Below, piece after piece: positions 20,463 through 28,333 of a DNA stretch of 30,654 nucleotides. Location: IMG/VR virus record IMGVR_UViG_3300028027_000165, positions 1 to 30,654 of that record. One strand, given 5' to 3'. Positions within the stretch are counted from its first letter, which is position 1. The number at the start of each line of letters is the position of its first letter. Source of the DNA: a virus. The notes under the pieces are model-generated. The model had not been told where the DNA came from and did not search any database. It saw only the letters and a list, made by a program, of their open reading frames with translations. The position numbers and the translations under genes were made by a program.

Positions 20463-23400
20463 TTAAGCGTGATTCATTTGAGCAATACCTGCATTACCTA
20501 AATTACGTTTAAATTCTTTGAATCCTTCTTCTACTTCATGAGCAAAATTATCTACCCATAATTTAAACTTATTATTGGCACCACCCATTCCAAAAGCTTC
20601 TTCAGCTATATTGAATAAGTCTCTAAATGATTTAGCATCTACTGCTAGATTAGGTTTACCTTGAATCCATCCAGCATCAGTAGCTTTCTTAAGAATGATT
20701 TTTTGTTTAGCAACATAGTCATTCCAACTATCCTCGCTATTATGAGACCTTCTTAAGAATACTTCTTTATATGCAGAACTTTCTATCTTCTTTGCTATTT
20801 CATCAAAGACACCACCAAGAGTAGGATAGTCGCCATTATCTCCAATGCCAATATACTTTTCACCTGAAAGTTTATCAAATAAATTTCTTTTAGCTTCATT
20901 GTATGCTTTATCTAGCTTAACTCCAAACTTAGCAATTTCTTTTACAGCTTGTGGTATAGCAATATTGTTATAAGCATTTCTATAAATGTGCATACTATCA
21001 GCAGTTGTAATTAAAGCATCATGAATAGTAGCTACTGGCATAGGCATTTTAAGTCTTGAATTAACTGCAAGCATCATAAGCTTAATTAAATCCCCATCAG
21101 TAGATTGAACAGGCATAACTCCCATTTGCCTAGATAATGCAGATCCAATTGCATTCTCAAATAAATCAAATGTTTTTGTTTTCTTATTAAAGAATCTTTG
21201 AATACCTTTAGAAGAATTAGGGTTTAAACCTCGTTTAGCCATTGGTGCTTCTACAATACCATTAGGTGTTTGATATTGAGTAGTTGTTTGACCAATAATT
21301 TTTTCTACATACTCCTGTCCTTCAGCTGTAATAGCTTGGCTAATAATATTTTTATTATAGTCAGGTATAAATCCACAATCAACCGAACTAAAAGACCAAT
21401 GATCTTTAGCGGTACCTTCAATAGTAGGTACAGTATCCATAACAGCAAACATACGACCTACTCGTTTAAGTGATTCAACAAATTTAGGGTTAATTGTTTT
21501 TCTTAATGTAGCTTCCATAGCATTAGATAAGTCGGTTGCTGCGGCATTAAAATCATTACCGTAAGCTTGGCTTAACACAGTACCATAGATATCTGAATAT
21601 TCCTGGGTATCCTGTAAGAATTCTCTGATATGATCAAAGAACATACCTGCATCTTTACCATAAGAGTTTTGCATCATAGGTACTTTAAACAAATCAGATG
21701 CTAATTTATCTGGTAGTTTAGAGTATGCTTCCATAAAGAACTTAGTCCAAGCTTGTTTCTTTTCAGGTTGATCAGGAATTAATTCATCTAATTGATCACC
21801 AATTATATTTAAAGCATGCCCACGCATATCTTCTAATGAAGGGTTGTAAGAACCTAATCGAGTTGCAACAGGGGTATTTCCTGCATAAAGGGCTTGAATA
21901 AAAATACCATTTTGATTTCCATCATCATAATTTAATGCTGTTAATCTTACAGGTGATCTAGATAGTTCAGGAGATTTTGCAGCTGTTTCTATTTGAAACA
22001 TATCATCCCATAAATTTTGAAATCCTTGAGCTTCACCTCTAGGCATTTTACTAAGCTTATCTAAAACAAATGAGCTATCATTGTCTATTTTACCATCTAA
22101 CCAGTCATTATATTCTTTACCTAATGCAGCTAAATATCCTGCTATTTCTGGTGTATACATTTTGATTAAATCAATTTCAGAATATTTTTTAATATTCTTT
22201 TTTATATTAGCAGGATCAGCAGAAAAAGAATAGTAATTAACTACAGCCATTTCCATTAAACCTAAGGTAGCTCTTTCAAAAGGAGTAAGTGCTATCAAAG
22301 CTTTATGCCTATCTTCTCCCTGTTTAGCAAATATAGATACTGCTTTATCTTTTAATTCTTGAACCTTTGTGGGATTAAAAAATGATGTTGAAGTAACGTG
22401 TCCTTGTACACCAAAATTAAGCATTTCTCGAATACCACTTTTAGAACCCATGATATCAGTGCCATCGCTGTTTCTAAAGAAACGCTGATTAGCACTACTA
22501 TGTATGTAAGCGCTATATAATAACCCTCTTAAGCCTGATGCATTTTTAATATCTCTTTCTAGAGCCTTTTCTTTAGTATTCATTTGTTGAACAGCATGAT
22601 CAATTTTAGTTTGATTAAATTTAGCTCTTTGTTCAGGATCACTATCATTATAATCTTTAGGTGGAGAAACATTATTTAAAAGATTTTTATAAGAAGCTTC
22701 ATCCATTTTATGTCGTTTAGCAAACACACTAGTGGAGTAGTATCCTGTTTCATCATTTACCATTTTATTTTTGATATCGGTAAGTTGAAAGTAAGTAGAC
22801 TTTACATTCTTCTTTAAAAACTTTTCAGCTATAGAACCAAAAATATCTTTAACAGCTTCTGCTACAGTAGAGGTTGTTCCAGGAATCTTCATAGTATTTT
22901 TACTAGTTTGACTTCCTGGTCTTAAGAAATTAGAACCTGATAATTGAGGTACCTTAGAAGGAGGAGATCTACGAGTATCCCCTGCTAATGCTTCAGATAG
23001 CATACTTAATTCTCTAGCATAATCTTTAATTCTAGGTGTAGAACCTAAAACCCATCTGCCATTTTTATCCTGCATTAGCCTATGGTTTCCATTATACTTT
23101 TCTGCTTGTACTTTAGCTTCAACTAATTGTCTAACAGCATCTGGAGGTATATTAATACCTACTCTATCAAGAGCATTTTGAGCAGAATGTATCATAGAAT
23201 TAATTAGATTAACTTCTGGTACAGCATCCTCAATAACATCTCCATTTTTATCTACAATAAGGCCACTATCTTCTTTAGTATACCCTGTGTTAGGGCTATC
23301 TTTAAATTGATTAGTTTCACTTGTAGCTAAAATATGAGCAATACCTATAATAGTAGCTAAAGGTTTAACTTGTTCTTGTGGAATATCAAATTCATGTTGT

Positions 23401-24068
23401 ATTTGAATACCCACAGGAACACCTTCATACCCTGCTTTTGTGCTTCCTATAGTGGCATCTAATGGATTAAACAAATCATGTTCTGTGCTATTAGAAATAG
23501 TAGCTAAAACAGGAGCCATTTTATCAGCCATTCTATTGATTGTTACTTCATCAAAATCGCCTTTATTATTAGTAGTTATAATGGCTTTAGCCATAGCTAC
23601 AGGATTGTCTTCCATTAAAGCAGCATCAAAATTAGGGACAGTTTCTAATTGCGCTGCTTGTTCTTCTCCAAACCTTTCCATAGGTATTTCTTGTAGCTGA
23701 TGCTCACCTGTTGTGGGGTCCACAATTGCTCTACCTAATTCATCAAATGCAGGCTCCATCCTTGTTAGGTTAGCATGAGGAGATTGAGTAACCTCTGCAA
23801 GGGCTTCTGGAGATGATAACCCTGTAATCCTATTAGACTCTATTACCCCTTTCATTCCAGGAGCTGGCATAGGAGGAGGGGATAAAGGCACTGGGTTGTA
23901 TGTGTTAACACCTTCTTGAGCAGCAACAGAGCCAGGGATTACTGGAGTAGACCCCTGACCATATCTGTCTACAGCTTGGTTCATTAGGTCTTGAACCGAT
24001 AATTTACCACCAATAGGCGCAGCAATATTAGCATTGCTTGTTGATGGCGTTGAAACTTTTCCGACCAT
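20463..24068 (-). CDS. Putative virion RNA polymerase (single-subunit RNAP core), 1201 aa
   Basis: The C-terminal two-thirds carries the single-subunit RNA polymerase motifs in order. SSANQRFFRNSDG (residues 524-536) resembles the DxxGR region. DGNQNGIFIQAL (motif A, D716) is followed by a segment like that after T7 D537. LFKVPMMQNSYGK (motif B, K795-x7-Y803-G804) has T7 spacing; the usual Arg four before the Lys is S791. QSTDGDLIKLM then IHDALITTAD (motif C, H1016, D1017) matches T7 HSQDGSHLR...IHDSF. Residues 1-500 are unrecognised, with a Pro-rich patch near 58-70. AGAAGG precedes the ATG; the start overlaps the upstream stop (TAATG). Its late-arm position beside internal virion proteins suggests packaging and injection, as in N4 (about 3500 aa there). 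The polymerase core is strongly supported; virion location is inference. Confidence 0.8.
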   Translation of the reverse strand: MVGKVSTPSTSNANIAAPIGGKLSVQDLMNQAVDRYGQGSTPVIPGSVAAQEGVNTYNPVPLSPPPMPAPGMKGVIESNRITGLSSPEALAEVTQSPHANLTRMEPAFDELGRAIVDPTTGEHQLQEIPMERFGEEQAAQLETVPNFDAALMEDNPVAMAKAIITTNNKGDFDEVTINRMADKMAPVLATISNSTEHDLFNPLDATIGSTKAGYEGVPVGIQIQHEFDIPQEQVKPLATIIGIAHILATSETNQFKDSPNTGYTKEDSGLIVDKNGDVIEDAVPEVNLINSMIHSAQNALDRVGINIPPDAVRQLVEAKVQAEKYNGNHRLMQDKNGRWVLGSTPRIKDYARELSMLSEALAGDTRRSPPSKVPQLSGSNFLRPGSQTSKNTMKIPGTTSTVAEAVKDIFGSIAEKFLKKNVKSTYFQLTDIKNKMVNDETGYYSTSVFAKRHKMDEASYKNLLNNVSPPKDYNDSDPEQRAKFNQTKIDHAVQQMNTKEKALERDIKNASGLRGLLYSAYIHSSANQRFFRNSDGTDIMGSKSGIREMLNFGVQGHVTSTSFFNPTKVQELKDKAVSIFAKQGEDRHKALIALTPFERATLGLMEMAVVNYYSFSADPANIKKNIKKYSEIDLIKMYTPEIAGYLAALGKEYNDWLDGKIDNDSSFVLDKLSKMPRGEAQGFQNLWDDMFQIETAAKSPELSRSPVRLTALNYDDGNQNGIFIQALYAGNTPVATRLGSYNPSLEDMRGHALNIIGDQLDELIPDQPEKKQAWTKFFMEAYSKLPDKLASDLFKVPMMQNSYGKDAGMFFDHIREFLQDTQEYSDIYGTVLSQAYGNDFNAAATDLSNAMEATLRKTINPKFVESLKRVGRMFAVMDTVPTIEGTAKDHWSFSSVDCGFIPDYNKNIISQAITAEGQEYVEKIIGQTTTQYQTPNGIVEAPMAKRGLNPNSSKGIQRFFNKKTKTFDLFENAIGSALSRQMGVMPVQSTDGDLIKLMMLAVNSRLKMPMPVATIHDALITTADSMHIYRNAYNNIAIPQAVKEIAKFGVKLDKAYNEAKRNLFDKLSGEKYIGIGDNGDYPTLGGVFDEIAKKIESSAYKEVFLRRSHNSEDSWNDYVAKQKIILKKATDAGWIQGKPNLAVDAKSFRDLFNIAEEAFGMGGANNKFKLWVDNFAHEVEEGFKEFKRNLGNAGIAQMNHA

Positions 24069-27000
24069 TATTTACCTTCTTTCTTAAATGCGTTAGCAAT
24101 AGCTTGTTGTGTCCAAGGAAAGCTTCCTAATACAGGAGCTGCTTTGGCAAGCTTCTTTGCACCTTTATCTGTTTTACCTTCTTCAATATCGTATAGACCT
24201 TCACCAACATTTGCAGCCCAAGATGCTTGTGGTGATGCATTTTTAATTTGGCTATAAGCCCAGTCAACTGGTTTACCTTCTATGACTTTACCTTTAGGTG
24301 TTGTTGTATCAAACAAGTTAGGTGACTTATGGAAATCATACAAAGGATCAACTCTTTCCCATAGTTTTTCACCTTGACCTAACAAACCTGAGCTATATAT
24401 TAGTCTTTGTGTTTTCTTAGCAGTTGATTTTACATAAGGACTATCATCATCTCCATAAGATAAACCATTTTTAAGCATATTAACCATATGACCTGCAATA
24501 AGCGACATTGCAATAGTAGTAAATGCACTATAGCGCATAGCCATATTACCCTCTAATAAATATTGTTTGTATAATCTAGGTAACACAACTGCTTGAGCTG
24601 TAGCCATGAATCTTCCCATAGCTGTAATTATTCTAAATCTAGGATCATTAAATATTTTAGGAGTGTTAAACGCCTGAGGATTAACAATTCTTTGATCAAC
24701 CATATTTGATAATGCAGTAGCCACGTTATCTTGGAGATGCTGTGCTTCAGGAGTAGTAGCATTAAAGCTCATAAAGTCTTGACTAAAAGGGTTTAAGTCT
24801 GGCATCTTATCCATTTGAGATAAGAAACCATGTACATCTAAACCATAAGATTGTAATTCTGTTAATGCCTGAGCTTGTTCTTTTGTAAGACCCATACCTG
24901 TTGAAAACATTGCTATTCTATTTGTTTCAGGAACAGAGGCTAACGATTGTAGTTGTGTAAGCATAATATCAGAACCCACAGAAAGAACAGCAATACGATT
25001 TGCATCTGTTTGCGCTCTTAAAGTAATAGCTCTTGCAAATATACCCATTATTTTTCTTTGAATACCTGCTGCAGTGTTTGCATAATCATACCGTAAAGCT
25101 GCACCAGCACCAGTCTCATTATAGCCTAATCTATTAATCATTTTTTGGCCAAAATTTTCTTTAACTAATTTATCAACTTCGTCTTGGATAGCCTTATATT
25201 CTTCTAAAGTTAAATTAGGGTCTTGTTGTTTATTAATAAGGGTATCAATTTTATTTTGTAAAGATACACTAGGTACTGATCTTAACATATTGATACCTAT
25301 CCTAGAGGCAGCATAAGATACCCCTTTATTTATATCAGAAGCTGTTTCTTTAAAATAGGATTTAAAAAAGGTACTTAATTGTTTTCCTATTAAATGACCA
25401 GGAGTTCCAAGAGTTGCTATAGAAGTTTCTGCCATTGAAGACACTGCTGCTTTACCTAAATAAGCTAACATAGACATTGTGGTACTCCATCCTAATGTCT
25501 TATTAATTAAAGATTCTTCTGCTAATGGGTGAAAATTATTATTCATAATATCATAAAAAGCTTTAACCTGTGTTGCAGTGTTCTTATAATCAGCATCATC
25601 TTTAAATTCACCAGCAGCTTTTGCTTTTCTTAGTAACTCAGCTAACACTTGTCCATTCTTACCAAAATAAGTATTAGCCATAATGCTATTAGCCATTTGA
25701 TCTTTATGGTGTTCAATATTATCAAAGATACCTTGTTTAAATAAATGACTTAAATTAGGATTAGTGAATACATTAAATTGATTTAAATAATCTCTAGCTA
25801 AGCTAGCTTCTTGTTTATTTTTTGAAGTTAAATTATTAATAGCAGTTCTTGCAGAGTTTTGATCTGCATTAGCATTAACCATTTCAGTAAGAATATTTAA
25901 CTTATTAGCAGCCCATAAAGCAGGATCAACCTCAGCTGCCTGAAACAAGGCATTAGTGTCAGATAAATGTAAAGTATTTACTCCAGCTACTTGTCCTAAG
26001 CTAATCATAGATTGTTGTACGTTATCTAATCTATCTTTCCATGCTTGTAACGTATCACTAAAAGCATCTCCACCTAATGTACCTCCTTGACTCCATACTT
26101 GATCATAATTAACCTGAACATATTTTTGTGCTTCTTCTTTGCTAACTCCTAATTGTGCAGCTAAATCATCACCACTAATTTCTTCAGACCATTTACCTAG
26201 TAATCTTTGTCTAAAACCAGAGGCATGCTCTCCAGGAAGTATACCAAACCCACCCATAATAGATTTTATTTTTGCTAAGTTAGTTTTAAAACTACCATCT
26301 TCATTAACAATAGAAGGAATAGCTGTATGAGCAAGTTGTCTAAGGTTAGACAAGGGATTAGTAATCATAGGTAATACTGTTTCTCTAAAGAAACCTGTAT
26401 GGGTAGGTATTGTATCTAATCCACCAGCATTATTATTTTGAGCATTTTTGCTTTCAGTTCTAGACATTTCTTGAACAGTTCTATACCCGCCAGTTTGATT
26501 TAAAAGGTTTTCATGGTTTTGAGCATTAAACCTTTGAGCATCTCCTAACATTTTTTCATTTAATGCTTGTAAATCAGCAGCCCCATGCCATCCAGCCATG
26601 TCAATACTATGATGTACACCGCCAAAAGCACCTCCAACTAAAAAGCCCCCACCTGCTGCTTCTTTAAGTTGGTTATAATAGTCAGGAGTATAATGGTAAT
26701 TAAGATTACGTTGACCAGATTGGCCTAGCATTTCTAATTCTTGTTGTGCAGTTTCTGTAATTGATTCAGCTCCTGCTCTAATAACTAAATCACCAGATCT
26801 TTTAGCCATAGCTTCTGCTGATTTAATTTGCTTCATAGCAAATTCATTAGAAAAACCTGTTAGCTTAAGTATCTCACTTTTTGTTTCAGTATGAAGAAGA
26901 TTTCTTGCTTCTGCTTCGGTTAGCCTACCATTACTTTTAGCTACTATAGCAGATACAGCCTCTTTTTCTCCCACCTTAGTAAATAAATTTGCACCTAATA

Positions 27001-28318
27001 ATAAATTTAAACTGAATTTATCTAATATACCAGAACCTAAAGCAGTCATAACTGCTAGCATAGGGTCTTTTTTGTCATCAGGTTGTTCAGCATAAAATTG
27101 CCCTGCATACAAAGCAGATACAGGAATTGTAGCTAATGTACCTGCAATCAATGGGCTTGCCATACCTCCTGTAGCTATTTCAGCTCCTGTAATAGCAACT
27201 ATATAAGGTAAGGAATTAATAAGTTGACCTGCAATAAAAGATGCACCTGTAGAAATAGTACCCCATGCACCATTTGCATTTCCTATATCTGAGAAAGATA
27301 ATGACTCAGGTAATTGTCCTTTTTCCATTTGATTAAGCTTAACATTTTTAGATGCCTTTTGGCTTAATGTTTCCCAACCAGTAGAATCACCTATTAATTG
27401 ACCTATTCCATATGTGTTTTCATATAAGCCTAACCACATACTATCAGACATAGTTCCAAGATTACTCCTGGATTTGTTCATTATAGTGCGGTCTTGACTA
27501 CGAACATCTACCCCTGTATAAACATCAGGAGCCATTGCAGCATATTGAAGGTCATTAACTAGATTTGCTTTTTCTTTAAGCAACATATTTCTTTGCGAAT
27601 CAGTAATACCGCTAGGTGCTTCTCCTAAAACTGCACCAGTTAAAGGGTCATATATTTCAGACGTCCCACCATAAGTATTTAAATCAGATTCAATCTGTTT
27701 TAATCTTTCTAAGATCCTATTTTGAGCACCAGTACCTACTGCATTTTTGTGATAGGCATATGTAGCTTCATTTGGAGCATTTAAGCCTACAATGTATCGA
27801 GGTAAACCTTGTTCTTTTAAAGCTTTTTGCTTAGCCTTTTTAAGCTCTTTAGCAGCAGCAAGTACTGGGTCTTGATCAGCTAATTCAGGATATAAAATAG
27901 AAAAAGATTTTAAATAAGTTTTATCAGATATAGCAGATTCACTTGTACGATTATTTACGGGTGCTAAACCTGTTTTAACAGCAAAATTGCTTAATGTTTC
28001 TCCAGTAGTTGGATTAGTTACATTAGCAAGTTGGCGTTTATATTTATCAGTACCAGTAATATCAACTTGATTAAAGCCACTTATGCGAGCCGCTTCAGGT
28101 ATTAAAGCAGATTCACCTTGGTATTGTCCAGTAATCCATCTACCATCTTTAATATGATTTACTTCAGGGGCATTATATCCTTGAACACGATATGTGTTTT
28201 TATCAGTAGTTTTTGATTTTGATTTAAATGTGTCAGGGTCTATCCAATTAGCAGTAGCAGCAGTTGCGGGGAGTATACTACTATCTTCCTCTATTGGTGC
28301 GAGATCGGTTGGTTTCAT
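24068..28318 (-). CDS. Internal virion/ejection protein with SNase-like N-terminal domain (1416 aa)
   Basis: Residues about 25-122 resemble staphylococcal nuclease: DPDT (D29 = Asp21), TYRVQGYNAPE (R44 = Arg35, N49 in place of Asp40, E52 = Glu43), TDKYKRQLANV (R95 = Arg87) and LSNFAVKTGLAPV. A hydrophobic region follows at about 350-405 (FIAGQLINSLPYIVAITGAEI...), then AGAESITETAQQE and long helical stretches, with further hydrophobic patches near 945-960 and 1260-1275. Length, composition and place between two giant late proteins fit podovirus ejection proteins (T7 gp15/gp16 role: building a channel across the envelope). No lysozyme or transglycosylase motif was seen. AAAGGAGAG is a strong Shine-Dalgarno. 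Confidence 0.65.
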   Translation of the reverse strand: MKPTDLAPIEEDSSILPATAATANWIDPDTFKSKSKTTDKNTYRVQGYNAPEVNHIKDGRWITGQYQGESALIPEAARISGFNQVDITGTDKYKRQLANVTNPTTGETLSNFAVKTGLAPVNNRTSESAISDKTYLKSFSILYPELADQDPVLAAAKELKKAKQKALKEQGLPRYIVGLNAPNEATYAYHKNAVGTGAQNRILERLKQIESDLNTYGGTSEIYDPLTGAVLGEAPSGITDSQRNMLLKEKANLVNDLQYAAMAPDVYTGVDVRSQDRTIMNKSRSNLGTMSDSMWLGLYENTYGIGQLIGDSTGWETLSQKASKNVKLNQMEKGQLPESLSFSDIGNANGAWGTISTGASFIAGQLINSLPYIVAITGAEIATGGMASPLIAGTLATIPVSALYAGQFYAEQPDDKKDPMLAVMTALGSGILDKFSLNLLLGANLFTKVGEKEAVSAIVAKSNGRLTEAEARNLLHTETKSEILKLTGFSNEFAMKQIKSAEAMAKRSGDLVIRAGAESITETAQQELEMLGQSGQRNLNYHYTPDYYNQLKEAAGGGFLVGGAFGGVHHSIDMAGWHGAADLQALNEKMLGDAQRFNAQNHENLLNQTGGYRTVQEMSRTESKNAQNNNAGGLDTIPTHTGFFRETVLPMITNPLSNLRQLAHTAIPSIVNEDGSFKTNLAKIKSIMGGFGILPGEHASGFRQRLLGKWSEEISGDDLAAQLGVSKEEAQKYVQVNYDQVWSQGGTLGGDAFSDTLQAWKDRLDNVQQSMISLGQVAGVNTLHLSDTNALFQAAEVDPALWAANKLNILTEMVNANADQNSARTAINNLTSKNKQEASLARDYLNQFNVFTNPNLSHLFKQGIFDNIEHHKDQMANSIMANTYFGKNGQVLAELLRKAKAAGEFKDDADYKNTATQVKAFYDIMNNNFHPLAEESLINKTLGWSTTMSMLAYLGKAAVSSMAETSIATLGTPGHLIGKQLSTFFKSYFKETASDINKGVSYAASRIGINMLRSVPSVSLQNKIDTLINKQQDPNLTLEEYKAIQDEVDKLVKENFGQKMINRLGYNETGAGAALRYDYANTAAGIQRKIMGIFARAITLRAQTDANRIAVLSVGSDIMLTQLQSLASVPETNRIAMFSTGMGLTKEQAQALTELQSYGLDVHGFLSQMDKMPDLNPFSQDFMSFNATTPEAQHLQDNVATALSNMVDQRIVNPQAFNTPKIFNDPRFRIITAMGRFMATAQAVVLPRLYKQYLLEGNMAMRYSAFTTIAMSLIAGHMVNMLKNGLSYGDDDSPYVKSTAKKTQRLIYSSGLLGQGEKLWERVDPLYDFHKSPNLFDTTTPKGKVIEGKPVDWAYSQIKNASPQASWAANVGEGLYDIEEGKTDKGAKKLAKAAPVLGSFPWTQQAIANAFKKEGK

Positions 28319-28333
28319 ATACTCTCCTTTTGT

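Noticed and set aside
20463-24068. Family A DNA polymerase as an alternative for the 1201-aa protein
   Set aside because: IHD is followed by ALI and not by the E of HDE, the K-x7-YG spacing is that of RNA polymerases, and a full family A polymerase is encoded elsewhere.
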